Part shown: positions 1-6,193 of the stretch, one piece after another | Layout of the letters: every line of letters begins with the position of its first letter | Position numbering within the stretch: position 1 is the first letter of the stretch | Source: an uncultured Eubacteriaceae bacterium | Lineage (GTDB): Bacteria > Bacillota > Clostridia > Eubacteriales > Eubacteriaceae | Reading direction: 5' to 3' | DNA: 8,118 nucleotides | NCBI GenBank assembly: GCA_947625175.1 | Contig: CANQNI010000067.1 | Span: 1-8,118 of the forward strand | Notes under the pieces: generated by a model | Told to the model about the DNA's origin: nothing | Databases searched by the model: none | Seen by the model: only the letters and a program-made list of their open reading frames with translations | Made by a program: the position numbers and the translations under genes

Positions 1-150
1 GAAGGGCGCAATCAACCGCCCGACGATGCGGCACCACACCGGCTTGTCCGGCGGGGCTAAAGGTCGGAGGCTGGCGTAAAGTGTTGTTCTTCCGTCAATC
101 GTTTGCACGACTGGGTAGCTGCAAACCTACTACCGTTTAGGTGGTGGGTA
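1..150 (+). ncRNA. Candidate TnpB guide-RNA scaffold (reRNA / omega RNA)
   Basis: In TnpB-encoding elements the 3' end of the transcript folds into a structured scaffold whose last bases continue into flanking DNA as the guide. The nested stems here (GGGCG/CGCCC at 4-21, GTTTGC/GCAAAC at 101-126, terminal hairpin 126-148) fit that arrangement on the plus strand. If so, the guide would be read from roughly 155 onward, into the 3' end of the antiparallel MATE transporter gene. This is inference from structure and position. The 5' part of the RNA and the protein are outside the window, so neither activity nor the precise RNA ends can be judged. Confidence 0.4.
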
Positions 151-156
151 GTTGAT
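1..156 (+). mobile_element. Right end of an IS200/IS605-family (TnpB-type) element, partial
   Basis: This stretch is far richer in G and C than the rest of the window and is dense in short inverted repeats: 4-8 with 17-21, 39-42 with 48-51, 101-106 with 121-126, and a terminal 9-bp stem at 126-134 with 140-148 (two G-T pairs, loop GTTTA). A subterminal hairpin with a TTTA-type loop followed within a few bases by a short terminal motif (here GTTGATG near 151-157) is how IS200/IS605-family right ends usually look. The 3' part of tnpB normally lies just upstream and overlaps this RNA-rich end. Only the extreme 3' side is in the window, and the very short frames here do not give a recognisable TnpB C terminus. 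The exact boundary with host DNA, about 150 to 160, is inferred from where the base composition changes. Alternatives are another structured RNA or an assembly chimera. Confidence 0.55.
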
Positions 157-167
157 GTTAGTCCTTT

Positions 168-1847
168 CTATAACAAAATTTTAATTTCATTCATTCCCAG
201 AACTTTATCTGTTTCTATCTTTTTTAAATCTAAATTTTCTAAATTATCAAGATTAATATTTTGATGATTCGTTCTACAATTAATAATTAAATCCGGTTCG
301 TCATTAAGTATTCTTATATCAGTATCAAAATTAGAGTCTTTTTGATTTTTTATACAAGTAATAATTGATGTAACTAATGGAACTTTATCTTTAAGTTCTG
401 GTATTTCTTTTAGGCTTATTTCTAATTTTTCCTCAGAATAATTTGAATTTAAGGTAAAGTTTATAATTTCTTTCTCATTGGGCTCTAATAATAATAACCC
501 TGTATACTTATCTTTTGCTTTAAATTTTTTATTAACTAACATAATAATCGCTAAAACTAAAGTTAAATATTGGGCTAATAATATTCCATCCCATACTCCA
601 TTTAACCCAATAAAGTAACTAAAAGCAAAAGCAACGGGAACCGAAAGAAGTCCATTTGCAAACGAAAGAATTAAAGACATGGTATTTCTCTGAACAGCAG
701 TGAAATAATATAAAAATAGAAATGTTAATCCCATTCCTGGATAGGAAAGAGTAGTAATTCTAAGAGCTATATTAGTTTCTACTAATTCAGATCCTGATTT
801 TTTTCCAAATATTAAAGCAAAAGCAGAAGGAAAAATTTCCATTAAGATAATAATAATGATAAGAATTCCCATCATATAAAGAATAGTTCTTTTAAATGTA
901 TAAATAACGCTTTTATTATCTTTTTGGGCGTAGAAAGTACTAATTAGTGGAACCATGGTTTGGCAGGCCCCCATAACAAAAGAGGAAACAAGAATAAGTC
1001 CCATTGAGGCTACTGACATTGCTACTATTCCATCATTACCACCATAATACTGAACCATATGGTTTAAGAAAAAAACACGTAAAGTAACTAAAAGGGTAGC
1101 AAAAGCTCCTGCTAGTCCAGTTGATAATAAAGAAGAAAGATCTTTAAAAAACTCAAAAACTTTTGTACAAATTTTAAAGTTAAAATGTAATGAATTTTCT
1201 TTATACCAGAATTGGGAAAGCATCAAAATAAATGAAGTAACATTTCCAACCACTGTAGCAATAGCCGAACCAGCTATTCCAAAATTTAAGATAGCCATAA
1301 ATACATAATCTAGACCAAGATTAATAATATTAGAAAGAATAATTAAATTTGAAGCAAATTTGGGTCTTCCATCACTTCTAATACAGTAAATAAAACTACT
1401 TAAATATAATTGAAAAGGTGTCCCTATTATGAAAGGAATATAATAAGCTAAAATTAATTCTTCCATATTTTCTAATGTTGTTAAAAAACGGACTATCTGA
1501 TTTAAAAATAAAAACTGAAACAACATTAAAACAATAATTAATATGGTAATTGAGACAAAAGCGACTGTTAAAATAGAGTTCGCTTCTTTTTTCTCTCTTT
1601 TTGCCATTGCTAAGGATATAAGAGTTGAAGTTCCTAAACCAAAGAGAACAGTTAGGGCAAAATATAATTGGGTTATTGGAGAAAGCAACTGAATAGCTGC
1701 CATTGCATTACTACCAAGAATGTTACCAACCATAATTGAATCAACAATAACAGCAAGATTGTTGGCTAATGAAATAAGAACAGTCGGAAAAAAATATTCT
1801 CTGAATTTTTCGTTAATAATTTTAGGATTTCTAACAAGTTGATCCAT
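168..1847 (-). CDS. MATE-family multidrug/cation antiporter with degenerate C-terminal HATPase-like domain
   Basis: A 559-residue integral membrane protein. Residues 1 to about 440 form a typical MATE core of about twelve hydrophobic segments in two homologous halves, with the family's TM1 pattern around D36 (VDSIMVGNILG). MATE proteins export drugs or metabolites in exchange for Na+ or H+; the substrate here is unknown. Residues about 449-559 are an extra cytoplasmic tail, which most MATE proteins (about 450 aa) lack. Its spacing and the near-C-terminal VLGMNEIKILL recall the end of RsbW-like HATPase_c domains fused to some MATE proteins. The N-box Glu/Asn and the Asp-Gly of the nucleotide-binding site are not visible, so ATP binding is doubtful. 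The ATG at 1847 follows a weak GAGAT site, with a good promoter 48 bp further upstream. The stop codon lies about 11 nt from the putative IS end, and the tail looks naturally terminated rather than truncated. Confidence 0.9.
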   Translation of the reverse strand: MDQLVRNPKIINEKFREYFFPTVLISLANNLAVIVDSIMVGNILGSNAMAAIQLLSPITQLYFALTVLFGLGTSTLISLAMAKREKKEANSILTVAFVSITILIIVLMLFQFLFLNQIVRFLTTLENMEELILAYYIPFIIGTPFQLYLSSFIYCIRSDGRPKFASNLIILSNIINLGLDYVFMAILNFGIAGSAIATVVGNVTSFILMLSQFWYKENSLHFNFKICTKVFEFFKDLSSLLSTGLAGAFATLLVTLRVFFLNHMVQYYGGNDGIVAMSVASMGLILVSSFVMGACQTMVPLISTFYAQKDNKSVIYTFKRTILYMMGILIIIIILMEIFPSAFALIFGKKSGSELVETNIALRITTLSYPGMGLTFLFLYYFTAVQRNTMSLILSFANGLLSVPVAFAFSYFIGLNGVWDGILLAQYLTLVLAIIMLVNKKFKAKDKYTGLLLLEPNEKEIINFTLNSNYSEEKLEISLKEIPELKDKVPLVTSIITCIKNQKDSNFDTDIRILNDEPDLIINCRTNHQNINLDNLENLDLKKIETDKVLGMNEIKILL

Positions 1848-1894
1848 AATTTATCTCAGTTCAATGTTATTTAAAACTTTAATAATTTAATAAA

Positions 1895-1924
1895 ATTATA
1901 AGCTTTATTTAATATTTGTTTCAA
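1895..1924 (-). promoter_or_regulatory. Sigma-A-type promoter for the MATE gene
   Basis: Read on the minus strand, TTGAAA (1919-1924) is followed after 18 nt by a perfect TATAAT (1895-1900). This would start transcription near 1888 and leave a leader of about 40 nt before the MATE ATG. It is the best promoter match in the intergenic region and suggests the transporter is transcribed on its own rather than by readthrough from the upstream aldehyde dehydrogenase. Confidence 0.55.
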
Positions 1925-2110
1925 AAATTTATGCGCTAATCTATTTAATAAGATTCATGTAAATTCCTGCTATAAAAAATTTTATCATATGTAATTTAGC
2001 TTTTATCAATTTCAGTTTAGTTTAAATATTTTATTGTCGATGAATTAAATTTAATAAGAAAAAGAGAATTATTTAGAAATTTTAAAGATTTTTTTGAAAT
2101 TTAAAAGAGA

Positions 2111-2150
2111 AACAAAAAAGTCGGAGGAACCATCTTTAAATTCCTCCGAC
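2111..2150 (-). terminator. Intrinsic terminator, minus strand
   Basis: A perfect 10-bp GC-rich inverted repeat, GTCGGAGGAA at 2120-2129 and TTCCTCCGAC at 2141-2150, has an 11-nt loop. On the minus strand it is followed directly by TTTTTTGTTT (complement of 2111-2119), the classic U-tract. On the plus strand no T-run follows, so it acts only leftward. It lies about 150 nt beyond the aldehyde dehydrogenase stop codon and is the natural end of the operon that begins at 4937. Confidence 0.85.
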
Positions 2151-2163
2151 CCAAGTTAAAGAT
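2111..2163 (-). ncRNA. Pseudoknot-capable terminator RNA, possible small RNA or 3' UTR element
   Basis: The terminator loop contains, in minus-strand sense, TTAAAGAT (2132-2139). This is perfectly complementary to ATCTTTAA (2156-2163) lying 5' of the hairpin in the RNA. The order stem, loop partner, stem, outer partner is that of an H-type pseudoknot (10 bp plus 8 bp). The element may simply be the 3' UTR end of the aldehyde dehydrogenase mRNA, or a short RNA of about 55 nt if the weak promoter at 2172-2199 is used. The AT-rich arm could arise by chance in such DNA. Confidence 0.3.
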
Positions 2164-2171
2164 CTATATAT

Positions 2172-2199
2172 ATAATAGCACGAATCTAATTTTGTGCAA
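2172..2199 (-). promoter_or_regulatory. Weak candidate promoter upstream of the 2111-2150 hairpin
   Basis: On the minus strand, TTGCAC (2194-2199) and TATTAT (2172-2177) are spaced by 16 nt. The -35 matches the consensus at only three positions and the region is very AT-rich, so the call is tentative. Transcription would start near 2165 and stop at the terminator, giving a very short RNA. The GCAC/GTGC half-sites at 2179-2182 and 2194-2197 are inverted and could alternatively be part of an operator. Confidence 0.22.
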
Positions 2200-2296
2200 G
2201 TATTTTTTTTAAATTTGTAAAAAAAATCTTTCTTAAATATATTCTATCGTTACAGATAGGAAAATCTTTGTTCAAAAGTTTTACAATTAAGATAAA

Positions 2297-3664
2297 TTAT
2301 AAAACAATTTTAATTATATCTTCTTTGAATTTAGTATATGGTGGATATCTAAAAGGTAAATCAAAAAGAAAACCCTTTCTAACCATACTCTTATAATGAG
2401 TAAATGTATCAAAACCAGCCTTGCCATGATAAGAGCCCATACCACTATCGCCAACACCTCCAAATCCCATATGACTGGTAGCTAGCTGAATAATAGTATC
2501 ATTAATACAACCACCTCCAAATTGAACATGTTCAGTAACAAGATCCATTATAGTTTTATCCTTAGTAAATAAATACAGCGCTAAGGGATGTGGTTTTGAT
2601 CTTAATAATTCAACTAAATCTTCTATATTTTCAAATTCCAGAATAGGCATTACAGGTCCAAAAATTTCCTCCTGCATTACAGGATCTTCCCAGTTTACAT
2701 TAGTCATTATAGTTGGAGCTATTTGATTGGTATCTTCATTATATTCACCACCTAAAACAACTTTATTGGGATTAATTAAATTTAAAATTCGCTCAAAATG
2801 TTTTTTATTAACAATTTTTCCATAAGTTGGATCCTCTAAAGGAGTAGTTGTATATTGTTTATTTGTTTCTTTAATTACTTCCTGAATAAATTCATCTGCA
2901 ATATCCTTTTGAACATAAATATAATCAGGAGCAACACAAGTTTGTCCACAGTTTAGAAATTTACCAAATACAATTCTTCGAGCAGATACTTTAATATCAG
3001 CAGAGGAATCAACTATACAAGGACTTTTTCCACCAAGTTCGAGTGTTACAGGTGTTAAATTTTCTGAAGCCTTATTCATAACAGTCTTTCCAACATTAAC
3101 ACTACCTGTAAAGAAAATATAATCAAACTTTTTATTTAAAAGTTCAGTATTTTCTTTTCGGCCTCCTGTTACTACTGCTATAAATTCTTCGTCAAAACAT
3201 TTTTGAATTAATAATTCAATAACATCACTAGTTGCAGGGGCATAAGCACTCGGTTTAATAATGGCAGTATTTCCAGCTGCTATAGCATCGACTAATGGAT
3301 CTAAAGCTAACATAAACGGATAATTCCAGGGGCTCATTATTAAAACATTTCCATAGGGAGTAGGTTGAGTATAACTACATCCTACCATTTGAGCCAACGA
3401 TGTTATTACTGGATGCCGTTTAGCATATCTTTTAAGATGTCTTTTCATAAATCTGATTTCACTTAGAACCATTCCAATTTCAGTCATATAAGATGTGAAA
3501 GCATTTTTTCCTAAATCTCTATGAAGAGCTTCTTCAATTAGATCCTGATTATCTTTTATTACTCTTTCTAAAGTTTTTAGAGCATCCAAACGAAACTCAG
3601 GAGATAAAGTCCTATTTGATAAATAAAATTTTCTTTGTTTTTCTAAAATATCGTTTATATTCAT
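2297..3664 (-). CDS. Class-3-type NAD(P)+-dependent aldehyde dehydrogenase
   Basis: A 455-residue soluble enzyme that oxidises aldehydes to carboxylic acids. Its length and motifs fit the class-3/fatty aldehyde dehydrogenase branch (YwdH/ALDH3-like), which is shorter than the usual 480-500 aa. The Rossmann and active-site signatures are intact: PWNYPF (112-117) with N114, FTGS (185-188), LELGGKSP with general base E209, and NCGQTCVAPDY with nucleophile C243. The C terminus has the class-3 pattern GFGGVGDSGMGSYHGKAGF. The ATG at 3664 is chosen because the family N terminus begins there. It sits one base after the stop codon of the preceding small gene (TAA-A-ATG), which implies translational coupling; an in-frame TTG further upstream would overlap that gene. 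Physiological substrate unknown; detoxifying lipid or fermentation aldehydes is a reasonable guess. It is the last gene of the operon starting at 4937. Confidence 0.92.
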   Translation of the reverse strand: MNINDILEKQRKFYLSNRTLSPEFRLDALKTLERVIKDNQDLIEEALHRDLGKNAFTSYMTEIGMVLSEIRFMKRHLKRYAKRHPVITSLAQMVGCSYTQPTPYGNVLIMSPWNYPFMLALDPLVDAIAAGNTAIIKPSAYAPATSDVIELLIQKCFDEEFIAVVTGGRKENTELLNKKFDYIFFTGSVNVGKTVMNKASENLTPVTLELGGKSPCIVDSSADIKVSARRIVFGKFLNCGQTCVAPDYIYVQKDIADEFIQEVIKETNKQYTTTPLEDPTYGKIVNKKHFERILNLINPNKVVLGGEYNEDTNQIAPTIMTNVNWEDPVMQEEIFGPVMPILEFENIEDLVELLRSKPHPLALYLFTKDKTIMDLVTEHVQFGGGCINDTIIQLATSHMGFGGVGDSGMGSYHGKAGFDTFTHYKSMVRKGFLFDLPFRYPPYTKFKEDIIKIVL

Positions 3665-3665
3665 T

Positions 3666-4079
3666 TTATCCGAAAAAATTTTTAATAAATGTAATAATAC
3701 CGATGAGATAGCCTCCAAACATTAGAGCTAATATAAGAGGTAAAATATCTCCCATCATCGTTCCTTTTAAGCGTTCAAGAAATGGTCGATCATTTATTTC
3801 TTCCTCAGGCGGAGGAATAACTGTAACAATTGAATCCGGAAGTTCCTTGAAAGCATTAAAAGTATAATTTATATCGCGAAATCTTGGTTTAAGATAAAGT
3901 TTCATATTGTCGAACGAAACTTCTTTTAAAAGATCTATTTCTTTCAGGTCATCTAATAAAATAATTTCATCGTCCCAAACGTCAATAATTATATTATTAT
4001 TATCTTTTTTTATTTTTAAAATATTATCAGTTCCACCAATAGAACTTATTATTCTTTCAACCGCTCTTCTATATTTCAT
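3666..4079 (-). CDS. Small membrane-anchored protein with degenerate PTS EIIB-like domain
   Basis: A 137-residue protein with no confident named family. Residues about 5-66 read like the type-1 (glucose-family) EIIB phosphotransfer domain: an opening helix with IISSIGGTDNI, strands, and a helix around LDDLKEIDLLKEV ending in a short strand. The conserved CxTRLR phosphorylation loop, expected just after the first helix, is replaced by KKDNNNIIIDV. The phospho-accepting cysteine is absent; indeed the protein has no cysteine. A proline/glutamate-rich linker (about 88-97) leads to one C-terminal transmembrane helix (about 111-131), so the domain probably faces the cytoplasm as a tail-anchored protein. 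The gene begins 4 nt after the rnlB-like stop, lacks a strong ribosome site, and ends 1 nt before the aldehyde dehydrogenase. A sensory or binding role is speculation; the EIIB resemblance is by eye. Confidence 0.7.
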   Translation of the reverse strand: MKYRRAVERIISSIGGTDNILKIKKDNNNIIIDVWDDEIILLDDLKEIDLLKEVSFDNMKLYLKPRFRDINYTFNAFKELPDSIVTVIPPPEEEINDRPFLERLKGTMMGDILPLILALMFGGYLIGIITFIKNFFG

Positions 4080-4083
4080 TTAT

Positions 4084-4452
4084 TTAAAACGCTTCTTCTT
4101 TAAAAATTTTTTCTTTTTCTGAATCAGTTAGAATAGAATTATAAAGAATTTCTTCCTCTTTTTTTAATAACTTAACTGTTTTTTCTTTATATGATTCTTC
4201 AGGAATTATATTTTTAGCTGTATCTAAGAGAATTTTGCCATGATCATATTCACATAATAAAAATCGATTTTTTCCATTACCGGTAGTAAGAAGCTGATCG
4301 ATTAACAAATTACCTTTGGTCTTTTGAATTAACTCTTCCTGAGAAATTTTTTCAAGATAATTTAAAATACTTTCAAAAGATAAACAAACAATAAAGACAT
4401 CATAATTATCTGTGTGTGCTTCTCTTATATGATATTCTTTATATTCATCCAT
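4084..4452 (-). CDS. rnlB: RnlB-like type II antitoxin
   Basis: A 122-residue protein, close to the roughly 123 aa of E. coli RnlB. The central segment, residues 47-75 (GNLLIDQLLTTGNGKNRF, then an aromatic-rich strand and HGKILLD), matches my memory of the RnlB core, in which a leucine-rich helix leads into an NGNxxNRF motif. RnlB-family proteins bind and neutralise the RnlA RNase. The partner gene immediately upstream looks like an RnlA HEPN domain, which strongly supports the assignment. The start is ATG 4452, sharing one base with the toxin stop codon (TAATG) and preceded at 5 nt by a good AGGTGG ribosome site inside the toxin gene; a GTG nine bases earlier lies in that site and is unlikely. 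Toxin-first order with overlap suggests coupled translation. The lysine/glutamate-rich C terminus is probably helical. Confidence 0.72.
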   Translation of the reverse strand: MDEYKEYHIREAHTDNYDVFIVCLSFESILNYLEKISQEELIQKTKGNLLIDQLLTTGNGKNRFLLCEYDHGKILLDTAKNIIPEESYKEKTVKLLKKEEEILYNSILTDSEKEKIFKEEAF

Positions 4453-4937
4453 TATTTCCACCTAATTAAATCAATACATTTATTAATAATTTCATCAGCA
4501 ACTTTTTTTGATTCAATCATCCTGGTAGTATCAGTAGTTCCAATAATATCGCCAAAATGTACAGCTGTATCTCTAACAGATTTATAATAATTATAGCATT
4601 CCTCTATATAAGGAATTTCACTCCTATGACGAACTTCTTCATCAAAAACATAACGACCTGTTTTAAGATCTTTTTGAAAAGTTGAGAAGGTATGTCCCAT
4701 TTTTCCTCCAGCTCGGTTAATAATATATTTAATATGTCCTTCTAGAGCTCTTAATGCAGGAAAACAATATTGAGAATATTCCTCACTTTCTACGTAATAA
4801 TCTAAATTTATAAGTGCTTGTCTAACTAGACGTTTAATGTTATCAGGATAGTTTTTAGGAGAATATCTGAAAATATTATCCATTAAAGCATTTATATTTT
4901 TCTCATTAACATGAGTGATTGATTCATTGGCTTTCAT
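4452..4937 (-). CDS. rnlA: HEPN-domain RNase toxin, minimal RnlA-like
   Basis: A 161-residue protein that aligns by eye with the C-terminal HEPN domain of RnlA (RNase LS), the mRNA-cleaving toxin of the RnlAB system. E. coli RnlA is about 357 aa with two TBP-like N-terminal domains, which are wholly missing here. Visible motifs are the helix CFPALRALEGHIKYI (58-72) with E66, and the HEPN catalytic motif R122-DTAV-H127 (RxxxxH). The C-terminal helix DTTRMIESKKVADEII (136-151) resembles the RnlA end. Spacing from E66 to the RxxxxH motif is similar to that of the catalytic Glu and Arg/His in E. coli RnlA. The ATG at 4937 follows an AGAGATAGAG ribosome site, and only 143 bp separate it from the divergent hydE, so no room remains for the missing domains. 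It is the first gene of a four-gene operon. Other HEPN nucleases are possible, but the RnlB-like neighbour favours RnlA. Confidence 0.75.
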   Translation of the reverse strand: MKANESITHVNEKNINALMDNIFRYSPKNYPDNIKRLVRQALINLDYYVESEEYSQYCFPALRALEGHIKYIINRAGGKMGHTFSTFQKDLKTGRYVFDEEVRHRSEIPYIEECYNYYKSVRDTAVHFGDIIGTTDTTRMIESKKVADEIINKCIDLIRWK

Positions 4938-4965
4938 CTCTATCTCTTTTATTTTATTTTATATA

Positions 4966-4974
4966 ATTATATCA
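4966..4974 (-). promoter_or_regulatory. Extended -10 promoter of the toxin-antitoxin operon
   Basis: On the minus strand TGATATAAT is an extended -10 element with a perfect TATAAT (4966-4971); no good -35 is visible at 17 nt. Transcription would start near 4959, about 22 nt before the ATG. The -10 lies within the perfect 12-nt palindrome ATATAATTATAT (4961-4972), which could serve as an autoregulatory operator, as is common for toxin-antitoxin operons. Such AT-only palindromes also arise by chance. Confidence 0.5.
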
Positions 4975-5001
4975 ACCACTGAATACAATTACATTTTTAA
5001 T

Positions 5002-5029
5002 TTGATTCTATTAAAATTTCTGATATTAT
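5002..5029 (+). promoter_or_regulatory. Candidate promoter for hydEGF
   Basis: On the plus strand TTGATT (5002-5007) is followed after 16 nt by TATTAT (5024-5029), with an extended TG at 5021-5022. A start near 5036 gives a 45-nt leader before hydE. The palindrome typical of the redox repressor Rex (TTGTTAA then TTAACAA) was not found, nor a clear FNR/CRP site. Confidence 0.45.
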
Positions 5030-5080
5030 AACTATTTGCACAGTAAATTCAATTTGATTTAAGATAGAACAGAAAAACAA

Positions 5081-6160
5081 ATGGCAACTTTAATTAATAA
5101 ACTCGCTCAATTTAAACATCTAACTTTAGATGAATGGGAAGAACTTATTACACAAAAAGATTCTATAAACAGAGAAGAACTCTATGAATTATCAGAAAAG
5201 ACTCGGAGAAGATATTATGGAAATAAAATTTTTCTGCGTGGCTTAATTGAGTTCTCCAATTTTTGTAAAAACAATTGTTACTATTGTGGAATAAGACGAT
5301 CCAACTATAATGTTAAACGTTATCGTCTAAGTAAAGATGAAATTTTAGAATGTTGTCATCTAGGATATAAGCTGGGATATAGAACATTTGTCCTTCAAAG
5401 TGGTGAGGATTTTGTATATAATACTGACCTTATTTCAGATATAGTTTCAAGTATTAAATCCTTTTATCCTGATTGTGCCATTACTTTATCTTTGGGGGAA
5501 AGAGATAAAGAAGACTATCAAGCTTGGTTTGATAGCGGAGCTGACCGTTACTTACTAAGACACGAAACAGCTTATTTCTCCCATTATAAGAAATTGCATC
5601 CAAAAGAAATGTCTTTAGAAAATCGAATGCAGTGTCTTGTTAATTTAAAAAAGATTGGATATCAGGTTGGAGTTGGATTTATGGTTGGATCCCCTTATCA
5701 AAGTCCTAAGACCTTAGCCTCAGATATGGCTTTCATTGAAAGGTTTAATCCCCATATGGTTGGAATTGGACCATTTATTCCACATAAAGACACTCCATTT
5801 AGAGATAAAACTGCAGGTAGTTTAAACGATACTTTATTCTTTTTAAGCTTAATTCGTTTAACCATACCAAAAGTTTTACTTCCCGCAACCACTGCTTTAG
5901 GAACCATTCATCCTCTTGGTAGAGAATTAGGAATAAAAGTAGGTGCCAATGTTCTAATGCCAAATCTTTCTCCCAAAGATGTTAGAAAAGATTATCTCCT
6001 ATATGATAATAAAATATGTACAGGAGATGAAGCTGCTGAATGTATAAACTGTCTTTCTCAAAGAATGAAAAATATTAACTATGAGATCGTTTCTGAAAGA
6101 GGTGATTCGCTAGTTAATACACCAAATTATTTAAGTCAAAATTTTAATGTTAAATCCTAA
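5081..6160 (+). CDS. hydE: [FeFe]-hydrogenase H-cluster maturase HydE, radical SAM
   Basis: A 359-residue radical-SAM TIM-barrel protein of normal HydE length. The CX3CX2C motif binding the SAM-coordinating [4Fe-4S] cluster is C62, C66 and C69 (CKNNCYYC). Family landmarks follow: LQSGED at 105-110, RHETA at 160-164, LGYQ-type strands, VGIGPFIPH (227-235) and PATTALGTI (268-276). A second cysteine set, C313, C321 and C324, matches the optional second cluster seen in some HydE proteins. HydE acts on the iron-cysteine-CO/CN synthon made by HydG and is needed for building the diiron precursor loaded onto HydF. The start is ATG 5081; no strong ribosome site is visible, only a purine-rich AAGATAG-like stretch, so expression may be modest or the site atypical. 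It is the first gene of hydEGF, 33 nt before hydG. Confidence 0.96.
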   Translation: MATLINKLAQFKHLTLDEWEELITQKDSINREELYELSEKTRRRYYGNKIFLRGLIEFSNFCKNNCYYCGIRRSNYNVKRYRLSKDEILECCHLGYKLGYRTFVLQSGEDFVYNTDLISDIVSSIKSFYPDCAITLSLGERDKEDYQAWFDSGADRYLLRHETAYFSHYKKLHPKEMSLENRMQCLVNLKKIGYQVGVGFMVGSPYQSPKTLASDMAFIERFNPHMVGIGPFIPHKDTPFRDKTAGSLNDTLFFLSLIRLTIPKVLLPATTALGTIHPLGRELGIKVGANVLMPNLSPKDVRKDYLLYDNKICTGDEAAECINCLSQRMKNINYEIVSERGDSLVNTPNYLSQNFNVKS

Positions 6161-6193
6161 CAAAAAAGAGAATTCTAACTTGAAAGGAATGTT

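Larger units (their letters stand above)
1848..2296. other. AT-rich intergenic region between the transporter and aldehyde dehydrogenase genes
   Basis: This 449-bp gap has no convincing coding frame. It contains the MATE promoter, a strong hairpin terminator at 2111-2150 with a possible weak promoter just upstream of it on the minus strand, and a small imperfect hairpin at about 2243-2262 (CTATC/GATAG). From about 1930 to 2100 I see only A/T-rich sequence without a supportable element. Confidence 0.7.

Noticed and set aside
1..140. Short coding frames in the GC-rich island as the C terminus of a TnpB protein
   Set aside because: Three frames are open for 20 to 45 codons but none shows a recognisable zinc-ribbon or TnpB ending, so none is called.
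1..156. rRNA, tmRNA or group II intron domain V as explanation for the GC-rich island
   Set aside because: No conserved signature of these RNAs was recognised; the terminal hairpin and element-like end fit an IS200/IS605 right end better.
2243..2262. Small hairpin CTATC/GATAG just beyond the aldehyde dehydrogenase stop as a terminator
   Set aside because: The stem is short and AT-rich and no clean U-tract follows directly; the hairpin at 2111-2150 is far stronger.
3665..3718. An N-terminal extension of the aldehyde dehydrogenase from a TTG codon
   Set aside because: It would overlap the end of the small upstream gene, adds residues outside the family's normal N terminus, and the ATG at 3664 is in the classic position just after the upstream stop.
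3907..4122. Plus-strand open frame of 71 codons
   Set aside because: Lies antisense within the small membrane-protein gene and has low-complexity Ser/Phe/Ile composition typical of a shadow frame.
4453..4461. GTG start for the antitoxin
   Set aside because: The codon lies inside the AGGTGG ribosome site; the ATG at 4452 has correct spacing and gives the family length.
4999..5059. Direct repeat AATTTGATT at 4999-5007 and 5051-5059 upstream of hydE as an operator pair
   Set aside because: Nine AT-rich bases can recur by chance in such DNA, and one copy overlaps the -35 only by position.
5698..5907. Minus-strand open frame inside hydE
   Set aside because: Antisense to a well-supported gene, no ribosome site or family resemblance.
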